A stretch of 64,000 bases of DNA, from assembly GCF_900177325.1 (NCBI RefSeq), contig NZ_FXBL01000004.1, positions 1,860,001-1,924,000 of the forward strand, written 5' to 3'. Shown in pieces: positions 24,904 through 34,727 of the stretch. The stretch comes from Mesorhizobium australicum (lineage in GTDB: Bacteria > Pseudomonadota > Alphaproteobacteria > Rhizobiales > Rhizobiaceae). The translations under genes were made by a program, and so were the position numbers. A model generated the notes under the pieces. The model saw only the letters and a list, made by a program, of their open reading frames with translations, made no database searches and was not told the DNA's origin. How positions within the stretch are numbered: the stretch's first letter is position 1; every line of letters starts with the position of its first letter.

Positions 24904-25151
24904 CGGCGCGCAACAGCTTTCGCATCCTGTCGCGCTCCAGCGTATCGGAGAGGGCGAAGAGGCGGGAGACAGGGAACACGACCGGGGGAGGGCAGGATAA
25001 AGGGGCGCGATGTGCGCTGCGGTTGGGGGATGGAATTTCAACGACTTGCAGGTCATTTGCGCGATGTGCGCTTGCAGCGCTTACATCGCGCAAGCTGCAC
25101 TTGTGCACTGTTCTCAGCACCTTGGCGCGATGTGCGGGGTCTCGGCTATGA
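24900..25151 (+). CDS. Small frame linking transglycosylase and relaxase
   Basis: An 83-residue Arg/Ser/Cys-rich frame starts in an ATGA overlap with the transglycosylase stop and ends in an ATGA overlap with the relaxase start. This suggests coupled translation, but the composition is unusual, with three ARCA repeats caused by the GCGCGATGTGCG repeats in the DNA. It may be a real small protein, or a non-coding transfer-origin region kept open to couple translation. No family is recognised. Confidence 0.4.
   Translation: MTARNSFRILSRSSVSERAKRRETGNTTGGGQDKGARCALRLGDGISTTCRSFARCALAALTSRKLHLCTVLSTLARCAGSRL
25005..25136. other. Candidate origin of transfer (oriT)
   Basis: GCGCGATGTGCG occurs three times in direct orientation (25005-25016, 25059-25070, 25125-25136). 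Around the middle copy, TTGCGCGATGT (25057-25067) and ACATCGCGCAA (25083-25093) form a perfect 11-base inverted repeat with a 15-base centre that itself has GCGC/GCGC arms. Repeats and a large palindrome just upstream of the relaxase gene are the hallmarks of oriT regions, and in rhizobial ICEs oriT lies beside the relaxase. No nic site can be assigned from sequence alone. Confidence 0.55.
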
Positions 25152-26887
25152 GCGACGAACGCGAGTTCCGCGCCCGCCCTGGCCGCATCCGATCGAGCAA
25201 GGCGCAGCGCGCGCGGCCCTTCATTGCCCAGGCACTCGCCGCCGCGCAGAAGGCCGGCGGCTCGGTGTCCCGTCAGGGCAGGATAGGTCCTGGCAACCGC
25301 TCGCGTTTCGGCCGCGGACAACGGGCTTCCGTTCAGGCCAACCGGCTACTCACGGCGCGCTCGCGCGGTGCGGTGATCAAGGCCCGCGTCGTGCGCATGA
25401 ACCTGCGCGGCGGCAATCTGCCCAACCACCTGTCCTATCTCCGCCGCGAGGGCGTGACCCGGGATGGGGAGAAGGCGAGGCTCTTCGGTCCGGGCGTCGA
25501 GGATGCAGACGCCGAGGATTTCGCCGAGCGCTGCAAGGACGACCGTCATCATTTCCGCTTCATCGTCTCGCCCGACGACGCGCTGGAGATGGCCGACCTC
25601 AAATCCTTCACCCGCGATCTCGTCGGTCAAATGGAGAAGGACCTCGGCACCAGGCTGGACTGGGTTGCGGTCGATCACTGGAACACCGAGCATCCGCATG
25701 TCCACCTGATCGTACGCGGTGTGCGCGACGACGGCCAGAACCTGGTGATTTCGCGCGACTACATCAAGGAGGGTATGCGCGATCGTGCGCGCGACCTCAT
25801 CACCCAGGAGCTCGGCCCGCGCACTGACAAGGACATCCGCCGCGCGCTCGAACGCCAGATCGAGGCCGAACGCTGGACCAGTCTCGACCGGCAGCTCAAA
25901 CGCGACGGCCTGAAAAGCGGCATCATCGATCTTGCCCCCCGCGCCGGCGAACAGCCCGACGACTATCATGCGCTCAAGATCGGGCGGTTGCGCACCCTCG
26001 AGATCTTCGGTGTCGCCCATCAGGTCGGCCACAGCCAATGGTTCCTGTCTGATGATGCGGAAGCCACGATGCGACAGATGGGCGAGCGCGGCGACGTCAT
26101 CAAGCGAATCCACCGTGCGCTCGCCGAGCGCGGCATCGAGCGCGGCGCCGCGAGCTTCGTGCTGGCGGGCGAGCGGATAAACCAGGCCGTCATCGGGCGC
26201 TTGGTCGATCGTGGGCTCGACGACGAGTTGGATGGAACGGCCTATGTGGTGATCGACGGTGTCGACGGCCGCACCCACCACATCAAGCTCCCAGACCTCG
26301 ACGCGGCTGGCGACAGCGCGCCGGGCTCGATCGTCGAGCTGCGGAAGTTCGAAGACACGCAAGGCCGGCAAAGAGTAGCGATCGCCGTGCGCTCGGACCT
26401 ACCGATCGAGAACCAGATCTCGGCAACCGGGGCGACATGGCTCGACCGTCAGGCCGTCTCCCGCGATCCGGCGGCGCTCGGCGAGGGCGGCTTCGGCCGG
26501 GAGGTGCGGGAGGCGCTCGACCGCCGCGCCGAGCATCTGGCCGAGAAAGGCCTCGCCCAGCGCCAGGGCAGCCGGGTCATCTTCGAACAACGGCTTCTCG
26601 ACACGCTGCGCCGCCGTGAGATCGAGGCAGTCGGCGAGAAGCTGGCATCCGAACTCGGCCGGCCCTTCAATAAGGCGGCAACGGGAGACGTCGTTGCCGG
26701 CACATATCGCCAGCGCTTCGCTATGGCGTCGGGTCGCTTCGCCATGATCGACGATGGGCTCGGCTTCCAGCTCGTCCCATGGACGCCTTCGCTCGACAGG
26801 AAACTCGGGCAGCATATCTCGGGCGTCGCCCGCGGCGACACAGGTGTCGATTGGAGCTTCGGCCGGAAGCGAGGTCTCGGACGATAA
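25148..26887 (+). CDS. DUF3363/VirD2-like relaxase (RlxS type)
   Basis: The 579-residue relaxase has an N-terminal nuclease domain with candidate catalytic Tyr97 (HLSYLRREGV), HHFRF at 134-138 and the metal-binding histidines HPHVH at 182-186. A DUF3363 region follows, from about 200 to the end. It should nick oriT and pilot the strand into the recipient. ATG 25148 matches the family N-terminus (SDEREFRARPGRIRSSKAQR); upstream codons from 25010 belong to the oriT-like region. It closes the operon that begins with the rdfS-like gene. Confidence 0.92.
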   Translation: MSDEREFRARPGRIRSSKAQRARPFIAQALAAAQKAGGSVSRQGRIGPGNRSRFGRGQRASVQANRLLTARSRGAVIKARVVRMNLRGGNLPNHLSYLRREGVTRDGEKARLFGPGVEDADAEDFAERCKDDRHHFRFIVSPDDALEMADLKSFTRDLVGQMEKDLGTRLDWVAVDHWNTEHPHVHLIVRGVRDDGQNLVISRDYIKEGMRDRARDLITQELGPRTDKDIRRALERQIEAERWTSLDRQLKRDGLKSGIIDLAPRAGEQPDDYHALKIGRLRTLEIFGVAHQVGHSQWFLSDDAEATMRQMGERGDVIKRIHRALAERGIERGAASFVLAGERINQAVIGRLVDRGLDDELDGTAYVVIDGVDGRTHHIKLPDLDAAGDSAPGSIVELRKFEDTQGRQRVAIAVRSDLPIENQISATGATWLDRQAVSRDPAALGEGGFGREVREALDRRAEHLAEKGLAQRQGSRVIFEQRLLDTLRRREIEAVGEKLASELGRPFNKAATGDVVAGTYRQRFAMASGRFAMIDDGLGFQLVPWTPSLDRKLGQHISGVARGDTGVDWSFGRKRGLGR

Positions 26888-27035
26888 TAGTTATTCGCCG
26901 CAGGCCCAAAGCGGCCGGTTGGTGCGTGATGGATATGCGGCAGCTTGGCGCCTCCATGTCAACCATTCCGGATACCGTTGACGCCGCCTAGACGCAATCA
27001 ATCCTAACCCTTGTGGTCCAGTCCAGGCGGCTACG

Positions 27036-27332
27036 TCACCAGGTCTCGTGATCGCGTGCGAAGACTTGAAACCGGGCGAAATCGACGGTTCCGCTGAACT
27101 TCGCATAGCTCATTTGACCGGCGAGCGCCTCTGCCCGCCCGATGTCGGAAAGTTGCGCCCGCGCTAGCTCAATCGCAATCCACGCGGCAAGCAGCATGGT
27201 CACCGCGTAGAGCACGACTGAAAATCCCAACTCGAACAATTCGGCACGGGTTGGCGCGGCTGCGTCCGTGCGGTCCACAAGCGAGACGACCTTCGGTTCC
27301 GCCAACCCGCTCGGCCCGGGTGCGAACGCCAT
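27036..27332 (-). CDS. Small one-helix membrane protein
   Basis: The 98-residue frame has one strong membrane segment (GFSVVLYAVTMLLAAWIAIE, about 31-50) and a soluble C-terminal part (MSYAKFSGTVDFARFQVFAR). No family is recognised. The adjoining upstream DNA holds protein-like pieces in other frames (ALDHAKSNLNEGADFAFVDG), so this may be the intact tail of a longer, broken gene. Confidence 0.4.
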   Translation of the reverse strand: MAFAPGPSGLAEPKVVSLVDRTDAAAPTRAELFELGFSVVLYAVTMLLAAWIAIELARAQLSDIGRAEALAGQMSYAKFSGTVDFARFQVFARDHETW

Positions 27333-27725
27333 CGACGAAGGCGAAATCGGCGCCCTCGTTGAGATTGCTTTTCGCGTGGTCTAGGGCGGCGGCCGGTCCC
27401 CTCGGGCTGGAGCGCGTCGGTGCGGCCGATGAAGACGTGGTCCGAGCCGATTTCTTGGTGCGCGGCGACGGCAGCGGCAATGAGATGTCTGGCCACGCGC
27501 CGGGACAACCCGGCCATCTGCCCGCACCGCTTCGGGCTTCGTCGTGTCGCGGCTGCCGACAAGAACGCGCAAGTCATCTTCGCGAAACTGACGGTGGGAA
27601 CGTATTACCGGGCGGCCTGGCGGGCGTCCGGAGAGGTGTTGAACGATCGGAGAAGTGTTCCCGCCGACGTGATCCGGGCGTGAGGGACCTGGTTTTCATA
27701 ATGCCTTATGTAGCCGCCCAGATGC
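27333..27725 (-). pseudogene. Unrecognised decayed coding sequence
   Basis: Minus-strand pieces in different frames read like coding sequence: GLSRRVARHLIAAAVAAHQE, IGSDHVFIGRTDALQPEG and ALDHAKSNLNEGADFAFVDG. They lie in order upstream of the membrane-protein frame. No domain is recognised. The DNA appears to have suffered frameshifts. Confidence 0.3.
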
Positions 27726-27869
27726 TGAGGCTCACGCCGCGCGGATTACCCATTTGAGCGCGCCGACATTCTTGGCGATGCCGGATAGATATTGGCACCC
27801 AAGTCCGCCGGGAACTTGCTCGAATCGCTTGTCCCGGGAGAGCAGTCGATAGATGTAGAACGTCGCGTC

Positions 27870-28056
27870 CGAGATGCCCCCTGGCGGTGTATCTCCGCGA
27901 CCGTCGTGCCTTCCTCGGCATGTCACAGGATTAAGGCGATCTGCGCCTCCGTAAACTTGGAACTCTTCACGGAATCCTCCTTCTCCTGATACCGGGATCA
28001 TACGTGGAAAATTCCAGCTCAGAACGGTCCGAAAATCGGGGCAGGTCAAGATGGTG
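27870..28056 (-). pseudogene. IS3-family left end and OrfA start
   Basis: Reading the minus strand, an IS end-like sequence (GGACCGTTCTGAGCTGGAAT) at about 28037-28018 is followed by GGAGAAGGAGG and a GTG start at 27970 with KSSKFTEAQIALIL, then a stop and HAEEGTTVAEI. The same end and OrfA start recur on the plus strand at about 35275-35420, so these are two copies of one IS3 element in opposite orientation. This copy is cut after about 35 codons. Confidence 0.65.
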
Positions 28057-28180
28057 TTGTCGCTGATCGGCATGCCGAGCCGTTGCATCAAGCGCTCGCC
28101 AGGACGGCCGCCAGTGCTATGGCCGAGCAGGCCGACAATCTCTCGACCCTTTTCGTCCGGCGCACATAAGGAGTAGCGAT
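28057..28180 (-). pseudogene. ISL3-like transposase remnant
   Basis: The minus strand shows YVRRTKRVERLSA and, after a frame change, GGRPGERLMQRLGMPISDNT, which is the central pattern of ISL3-family transposases (LGGRxGxRLxxRLGMxxSxDTxLR). The reading is cut by the IS3 end at about 28056. Only about 40 codons remain. Confidence 0.5.
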
Positions 28181-28336
28181 CATCGGCAACTGGTCAGTAG
28201 ACGTTTCTCGCCCACATTTTCGATATGAGCATCGCCAGCGGCTCAGCAGGAGCTTCATCGTCACTGGCCTGCCCTAGTCTCAAAGATACTGACCAGCCAT
28301 ACCGACCTCGCCTGTCGTCGACCGCAATCGGGACGA

Positions 28337-29359
28337 GGCTGTGTGAAAACCCCTGATTATGCTATGATTTGGCACTTCTTCGGAGGTGCCAGATGGGACG
28401 TTTTGTCGAGGCTGCCGACCGTCATCCACCGAGCTTTCTGCCGGCGTGTCTTGAGGACTATGTCGACCCAGACAACCCGGTCCGCGTGATCGACGCCTTC
28501 GTCGACGAGCTCGACCTGGCCGAACACGGCTTTGCCCGCGTCCAGCCGGCCTCGACTGAAAGGCCCGGCTACGGTCCGGGCACGATGCTCAAGCTCTATG
28601 TCTATGGATACCTGCATCAGCTGACCTCGAGCCGGAAGCTTAAACGCGAGGCGGGCCGCAACATCGAACTGATGTGGCTGACCGGAAGGCTGGCACCCGA
28701 CTTCAAGACCATCGCCGACTTCCGCCATGACAATGCCAGTGCGATACAGATCGCGTGCCAGCGCTTCGTTACCATCTGCCGCGTCCTCGGCCTGGTCGGC
28801 GGCGGCGTGGTCGCCATCGACGGGTCACGCCTGCGCGCGGTGAACACGCACGAGAAGAACTACACCAAAGGCAAGCTGGCGCGCCGGAAGGCCCATATCG
28901 AGGAAAGCATCGCGCGCTATCTCGCCGAGCTTGAGGATGCCGACTGTGCAGAGACCGGTCCGGCTACGCCGCGGATCGAGCACCTGACCGAGCGACTGGC
29001 TTCGCTGCGCGGGCGCCTCGGGGAACTTGAGGAGATTGGCCGGCAATTGGAGGCCTCTCCCGACCAGCAGGTCTCGCTCACCGATCCGGATGCCCGACGC
29101 GATGGCGGTCCGCCGCTGCACCGTCGAGCACGTCTTCGGCACCATCAAGTGCTGGATGGGCGCCACCCACTTCCGAACGCGCGGCCTCAGGAACGTCTCC
29201 ACCGAAGCCAGCCTGGCGATCCTGGCCTACAACATCAAGCGCACAATCGCCGTTGCCGGCGTTGCCTCGACCCTCAAAGCGATAACGGGCTGAGTGGAGC
29301 TAACACGCTCCATCGCAAGCCGTCCTCGGCCACGAGACGTAACGAGTTCTCACACAGCC
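28337..29359 (+). mobile_element. IS1182-family element with internal deletion
   Basis: GGCTGTGTGAAAAC at 28337-28350 and its near-inverse GTTCTCACACAGCC at 29346-29359 form terminal inverted repeats. The element is about 1.0 kb, whereas IS1182-type elements are about 1.6 kb. The transposase inside lacks its middle part, so the copy is immobile unless helped in trans. Confidence 0.75.
28393..29293 (+). pseudogene. IS1182-family transposase, internally deleted
   Basis: The frame from ATG 28393 gives the family N-terminus (MGRFVEAADRHPPSFLPACL, MLKLYVYGYLHQLTSSRKLK) and reaches GQLEASPDQQ-type sequence at about 29060-29100. There the central catalytic region is missing and the frame shifts into the C-terminal end VEHVFGTIKCWMGATHF, finishing ...STLKAITG at 29293. 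Confidence 0.8.
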
Positions 29360-30099
29360 CCGGGACAAATGCAGATCGCGATTCCGACAGCTGAATTACT
29401 CACCCGTCACCGACGGTGCGCGCGAAACCCAGAATCCTGACCCCTGGGCCAAGCGACTATTTCAATTTCGTTCGCATGCCTTCCCACAGCGACACCGTCG
29501 CTAAGAGCGCTTGAACTACACAATGTGAGGGAGAACGAATTTTTCTGCTCATTGCACAAGACTGGACCTATCGACTTGACAATGCTACTCAGCAATTTAG
29601 TCTAGACAAGACAATGGTTTGAAGGCGGATTCAATGACCTTAGCGGTTCTTGGCATTAGTGGATTCCGCATATGCGGCGACAGTTCGTCGCGCCACCGCA
29701 GCCGGTGTATGAACCTGGTCCATTCACACCCAGATCGCCATGGTATTATGAACGGGATGCGGCATCTGGTGAAGGTGATTTGACACATGCCACGTATCCG
29801 AAACACGTTGCTTTCTTTCTGCGCCAACCCTTTCGTTCCCTTCGATGACGCGTTCGGCATGGGGTCTTGGTCATGACAGGGCATCGGCCCGTGTCTCGCC
29901 GGGCGCGTGTCCTTGTAGGTCAGGGATCTGGTCGCTCACGCTGTCTGAAACAGTCATCTATGTGAAGAGCTTTTTCCGAGTTCGATCAGAGTTCGATTGA
30001 ATTTCAGTCGCGGTTTTTTCGCAGTGACGATGTAGTACGAACTGCTCCCGGTTGTTCACCGGGAGTGCGGTAGCCGTCGCGAGCTATCGGATTGAATCT
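29360..30099. other. No gene seen
   Basis: About 740 bases without a supported frame. The base composition is clearly lower in GC than the conjugation block, and no repeat, hairpin with T tract or IS end was recognised. Confidence 0.4.
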
Positions 30100-30645
30100 A
30101 ACACTTGGTGCTCGCGCTTGACGGCGGTGAACAGCGTCGTGGAGCCGTTGCACTTGTAGTCATGAGTCATCGTGCCAGCATGGCCCTTCTTTAGCTGCAG
30201 CCCGGGTTGGGTATGATCGAGCGCCAGCATCTGGCTCCTGTCATCAACCGAAAGCACAATGGCGTGGGCAGGCGGATCTATGTAAAGCCCGACTACATCG
30301 CGCAGCTTGGCGACGAACTTGGGATCGGTGGAGAGCTTGAACTACTGCATCCGATGCGGCTAGAGTTCGTGCGCCCACCAGATGTGCTGGACCGAGCTGA
30401 CGCGGATCCCCGACGCTTCGGCCATCATCGCACCGGTTCAGTGGGTCGCTTCGACCGGCGGATGCCCGAGACAGCTGTGTGTTGTCAAGCAACAGTCCGG
30501 CGAAGCCTTCCTCTATGAAGCGTTCCTGCCAGCGCCAGACGCAGGTCTTGGACTCTCCGGTCCGACGCATTGTCTCATTGGTGCCCACTCCCTTAGCGGT
30601 CAACAGGACAATCTCGGCCCGCCAGGCGTGCTTCCGGGCCACTTT
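30100..30645 (-). pseudogene. IS630-family transposase remnant
   Basis: The minus strand from 30642 reads HAWRAEIVLLTAKGVGTNET and ESKTCVWRWQERFIEEGFAG, the helix-turn-helix region of an IS630-type transposase. After an internal deletion and frameshifts it reads LALDHTQPGLQLKKGHAGTM and TTLFTAVKREHQV near 30200-30105. Several key catalytic segments are missing. Confidence 0.7.
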
Positions 30646-31729
30646 GCGGTCCGCATCAAGGCTTGCAGCTGGCGTCGGTCGGCTAGCGAGAAGGTGACAG
30701 AAATCTAGTCAGCATCCGTCAAATTCGCACATGCCAAAGCCAACTGGAATTCCCACAGAGGTATAATCGTTCGGTTTTATCCACAAGTTCGTGAAAGCAA
30801 TTGCCGACTAAGTTGGTACGTTTTGGAGCGTTATCGGAGTTTTGCATGGCTTTAGGAGTCTCGAGAGGCGCTAAATGGACTTTCCGCAGCCCAAGAGAGC
30901 GGCTTTTTTGTTGATGCAATGAAATCAATGACTTAGGTGATGGTAGATTTGCAGCTCTGGAAATCGCGACGGCCCCTCAAAAGGGTCTTGTGAAGTGCAC
31001 TCGATCCGGCGGCTGCGGCGTATCGCAAAGACGCCGAACGATGCCGCAATCCACCGCAGCGCCACGGCACCTCACGCGGTCCCTGGCGCAGTCCCTTATA
31101 GGTACCTTCAGCATGGGGTGCGGTTCGAAATTAAGCTGGTGGCTCGGACGCCCAGGGCCAATTTCGCCAGCCGGTTATTTTGCAAACGACAGGCGCCGGC
31201 CAAAAACGTCAACGACCCAGTTCGCGAAAACCCGGGTGACAAATTGGAGCGAGGTGGCCGGCCTAAGGCTGGCTCTCCGTCCTGTGCCGGCGCTCGGCTC
31301 CGGCTTTCCACCACGAGATATAAAGGCGGCCGAACTTGAACACAGGTATCTTCCGGTCCCGTTCGAGCGTGCGCAGATGCTGTTCGGTTCTTAGTTTCAG
31401 TTTGCCATTTGGCAGTTGGATAGAAAAACGCATTGTCACAAAATCCCATACCCTGAATTCAGTGTAGCAGATTGAGTCATTGTTGTCGATTCAGGGGTGC
31501 TATCCGGAAATCAACTTCGCTAGAATTGGCAAGTTGGGACCGATTGGAAACGTGGCTATCGCTTTCATAATGAAACCGGAAATCCAGTACAGGAAGTTCT
31601 TTTGCAACGGGAATTACAGCGCGTTTTGAACACCATTCCGTATCCGAAACATCGCGTTCATTCACTGTTTCTCATGCCGCCAATCTCGTTTCTCAGGCCA
31701 GGGGATGAGAGCTGACCGGGTCGAGCGAA
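30646..31729. other. No supported gene
   Basis: This kilobase between IS630 debris and the polysaccharide locus has overlapping short frames on both strands but no recognised protein. The first 300 bases are AT-rich. Promoters for the polysaccharide operon probably lie in its last few hundred bases, but no clear -35/-10 pair stood out. Confidence 0.35.
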
Positions 31730-32161
31730 ATGAGGCAGGGCGTCATCAGGACGGTGTTGATCGTCTTGTTCTGGGCGGAATTGGTGCTTGTGCTTTATGG
31801 CGTCACCATTGGTATCGAATTGCAGCGGGAGATCCTCAGCATCACGAATATCAACAGCGGCTGGCTTCATGTTGTGGCCTTTCTGGTAATGGCGCTGACC
31901 GCGTTCCTTATTTGGGATCGGACGTTTCTGATCGTGGCAGCGCTTGTGCTGCTCGCCGTTCTCATAGAGGCGGCACAACTGGTCATTCACGGCCGCACGG
32001 CATCCGTTCTGGATGGCGTGGCGTCGTCGGCGGGTATCGTCTTCGGCTCGGTCTACTGGCTCCTCTATCGGCGCTTATGGCCGAGCGCGGGTGACCCGAA
32101 TGTGTATGGCGATGGCGGTGGTCAAACCCCCGCGATTACCAGTCCACGGGACACCGAGTGA
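31730..32161 (+). CDS. VanZ-like membrane protein
   Basis: The 143-residue protein has about four membrane segments. Its VanZ-like features are WLHVVAFLVMALTAFLIWDR, LIEAAQLVIHGRTASVLDGV (a Glu, Gln, Arg, Asp pattern) and a final glycine-containing helix. VanZ-like proteins are common at the ends of polysaccharide loci; their role is unclear. It opens the locus, about 100 bases before the initiating sugar transferase. Confidence 0.7.
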   Translation: MRQGVIRTVLIVLFWAELVLVLYGVTIGIELQREILSITNINSGWLHVVAFLVMALTAFLIWDRTFLIVAALVLLAVLIEAAQLVIHGRTASVLDGVASSAGIVFGSVYWLLYRRLWPSAGDPNVYGDGGGQTPAITSPRDTE

Positions 32162-32260
32162 AAGACTTTGGCAGATGGCGTGTCATGCGTGTGACCTACG
32201 CGTGCTGGGATCTTCTTTTATTCCCCGCGAAATGAAGCTTTTGCAGAAAAGTTGGGAACG

Positions 32261-33583
32261 ATGAATTCCGAAGCCGCAATCAAAACCCACGTAAAATCTC
32301 CGAGCACCAAGGCGCGGACAAAGCCGGCGCCTTATTGGTTGAGCCAGCTGTTACGTCTGAGGTTCCAGTTGATCGGGCTTTTGACCGTGGCGGCGCTCCT
32401 GCCTGCGTTTGTCAGGGGAGGCTACACGTTTGCCGGAATGGCAGCTGGAAACAATCTGCAAACTTTGACTGGCGTAGCGGCGGCGTCCGTGCTCGGTTGG
32501 TTTCTGCACAGACGTCTCAGCGATTTTCCGGGCACGCTTTCCACAAGCTATATTGGCTCGGCTTTCGCTGGGTCTTTTGGCGTTACCGTACTGATCTATT
32601 TTCTGTTCCGGATCGACTATAGCCGCTCGATCTTCGTCGTCGGATTTGCGGTAAGCATTGTCTGGATGTATCTGGTCTGCATCCTTGAGAACAGGTACAA
32701 GAGATTCAAGCTTGGATTCATCCCCCTTGGCGCAACCGGCAATCTGGATGACCTTGACGGCGTGGTATGGCACCGAATTGAAAATCCGGCTGGAGCGCTC
32801 GACGGTCTGGACGGCATCGTGGTCGATCTCAGGGCAGACCTCGATGATGTGTGGGAGAGGTTCATTGCGGATGCCGCTCTACACGGAGTTCCGGTCCACC
32901 ATGTCAAACAGATACGCGAATCCCTGACGGGCCGACTGGAAATCGAGCATCTGTCGGAAAACACTCTCGGTTCGCTGAACCCCAACCAGGTCTATCTGAA
33001 GGTGAAGCACGCTGCGGATTGGATTGCTTCCGCATTGGTACTGGTAGTGATTTGGCCGTTGCTGCTAATTGTCGCGGTTGCGATCCGTATCGACTCCCCA
33101 GGTCCGGCACTGTTTATTCAGGAAAGGCGTGGATATCGCGGCATAAACATCAAGGTGATTAAGTTCAGGACTATGCGCGTCGGTGAGATCGATCCTACCG
33201 ACCGTGAGTCCGCCAAGACGGTCGTGGCCGATCCGCGCGTCACACGAATTGGCCGCTTTCTGCGCGTTGCACGCATCGACGAACTTCCACAACTGTTCAA
33301 CATATTGCGTGGTGAGATGAGCCTTATTGGCCCGCGGCCCGAAGCTCTGCCGCTTTCGCAGTGGTATGAATCGGAGCTACCCTTCTATCGCTACCGCCAT
33401 ATCGTCAGACCCGGAATCAGCGGTTGGGCGCAGGTCAACCAAGGCCATGTCACGGAAGTCGACGAGGTTCTGGACAAGCTTCACTATGATTTTTACTATA
33501 TAAAGAATTTCTCGCTTTGGCTCGATCTGCTCATTATACTGAAGACCGTGCGGACCGTGATTGGCGGTATTGGTGCCCGCTGA
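32261..33583 (+). CDS. Polyprenyl-phosphate sugar-1-phosphate transferase (WbaP/ExoY type)
   Basis: The 440-residue protein starts repeat-unit synthesis by transferring a sugar-1-phosphate to undecaprenyl phosphate. The N-terminal half has about five membrane helices (about 30-150) and a CoA-binding-like region. The catalytic bacterial sugar transferase domain is at about 245-440 with KVIKFRTMRVG, RIDELPQLFNILRGEMSLIG and PRPEALP, then RPGISGWAQVN. ATG 32261 follows GGGA and is preferred over TTG 32252. Sugar specificity (galactose, glucose or an amino sugar) cannot be read off. Confidence 0.92.
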   Translation: MNSEAAIKTHVKSPSTKARTKPAPYWLSQLLRLRFQLIGLLTVAALLPAFVRGGYTFAGMAAGNNLQTLTGVAAASVLGWFLHRRLSDFPGTLSTSYIGSAFAGSFGVTVLIYFLFRIDYSRSIFVVGFAVSIVWMYLVCILENRYKRFKLGFIPLGATGNLDDLDGVVWHRIENPAGALDGLDGIVVDLRADLDDVWERFIADAALHGVPVHHVKQIRESLTGRLEIEHLSENTLGSLNPNQVYLKVKHAADWIASALVLVVIWPLLLIVAVAIRIDSPGPALFIQERRGYRGINIKVIKFRTMRVGEIDPTDRESAKTVVADPRVTRIGRFLRVARIDELPQLFNILRGEMSLIGPRPEALPLSQWYESELPFYRYRHIVRPGISGWAQVNQGHVTEVDEVLDKLHYDFYYIKNFSLWLDLLIILKTVRTVIGGIGAR

Positions 33584-33680
33584 GACCATGTAGTTGCCCC
33601 ATCCTATTCGTCATGGCGACTGGGACGAGCAAAATTACTGTGGACGTGATCGCGCCCGCCTATTGGGGTTCAACTGGCCA

Positions 33681-34664
33681 TCACCGAAAGTAGCCGCCGG
33701 TCCTATACCAGCGCCAGGCATCAGCAATCATTTGTTGGAGTGTCGAGCGCTCGGGCGTCCAGCCCAGCTCCTCAGCCGCCCGCCGGCTGCCAGACACCAA
33801 AGCGGCGGCGTCGCCCGCGCGTCGCGGGCCGTAGTTATGAGGGACGTCATGTCCTGTTGCGGCTTTGCCCTCGGCGATGACCTCTTTGACAGAGAAGCCG
33901 GTGCCTGTTCCCAAGTTGAACGCCCGGCTGCCTTTGCCCTCTTGCAGCCATTCCAGACCTTTGATGTGGGCATCGACCAGATCCATCACATGCACATAGT
34001 CGCGCACGCATGTTCCATCCGGCGTGGGATAATCCGTGCCGTGGATGGTCAATGCCTCACGCGCACCAGCGGCGACCTCGATCATCACTGGGATCAGATG
34101 GGTTTCTGGCTGGTGGCATTCGCCGATTTCTGCGTCAACGTCCGCGCCGGCAACGTTGAAGTACCGAAACACCACCGTTCTCAGCGCATGGCTCACGCCA
34201 AAGTCGCGCAGGATTTCCTCCACAGCCCGCTTTGACGCCCCGTAGGCACTGAGTGGCATCTGCGCGCTCTGCTCATCCAGCACAACGCCGTCTTGGTCGC
34301 CATAGATCGCGCAAGTCGACGAAAACACCATTTGTTTGCAGCCGGACTCTACCATTGCCTCAACTAGGTTGAGCGATCCAAGCACGTTGTTGCGCCAGTA
34401 GCGCCCCGGCTCTCTCGTTGACTCGCCCACCTGGCTCAGCGCTGCGAAATGCATCACAGCAACGGGTTCATACTCTGCGAAGGCAGCGTCCAGTGTGCCA
34501 CGATCCAATAGATCGCCCCGAATGAATGGACCGAATTTCACCGCACTGGTCCAGCCCGTCACAAGATTGTCGAAGCTCACCGGAACGTAGCCTTTCTGCA
34601 ACAGAAGTTTGCAAGCATGTGAACCGATGTAGCCCGCACCGCCAGTGACCAAAACATGCTTCAT
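33681..34664 (-). CDS. galE: UDP-glucose 4-epimerase
   Basis: The 327-residue short-chain dehydrogenase interconverts UDP-glucose and UDP-galactose. The NAD site is GGAGYIG (8-14) and the catalytic Tyr141 and Lys145 are in AYGASKRA; FSSTCAIYG supplies the Ser/Thr. Substrate-binding FRYFNVAGAD and GTCVRDYVHVMDL are present. It is convergent with the sugar transferase gene and transcribed away from the broken nusG-like gene on the same strand. Confidence 0.95.
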   Translation of the reverse strand: MKHVLVTGGAGYIGSHACKLLLQKGYVPVSFDNLVTGWTSAVKFGPFIRGDLLDRGTLDAAFAEYEPVAVMHFAALSQVGESTREPGRYWRNNVLGSLNLVEAMVESGCKQMVFSSTCAIYGDQDGVVLDEQSAQMPLSAYGASKRAVEEILRDFGVSHALRTVVFRYFNVAGADVDAEIGECHQPETHLIPVMIEVAAGAREALTIHGTDYPTPDGTCVRDYVHVMDLVDAHIKGLEWLQEGKGSRAFNLGTGTGFSVKEVIAEGKAATGHDVPHNYGPRRAGDAAALVSGSRRAAEELGWTPERSTLQQMIADAWRWYRTGGYFR

Positions 34665-34727
34665 GCATACCGCCCCTTCAAATGATAGACTAATACCTGC
34701 GGCTTGTTTCATATCGACCGCATTTAG

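Noticed and set aside
25346..26371. 341-codon open frame on the minus strand
   Set aside because: It lies exactly opposite the relaxase gene, whose domains and motifs are clear. Long antisense frames are common in GC-rich genes.
30880..30910. Terminator-like CCGC...GCGG followed by TTTTTT
   Set aside because: The stem has only four base pairs with an 11-base loop, too weak to call.
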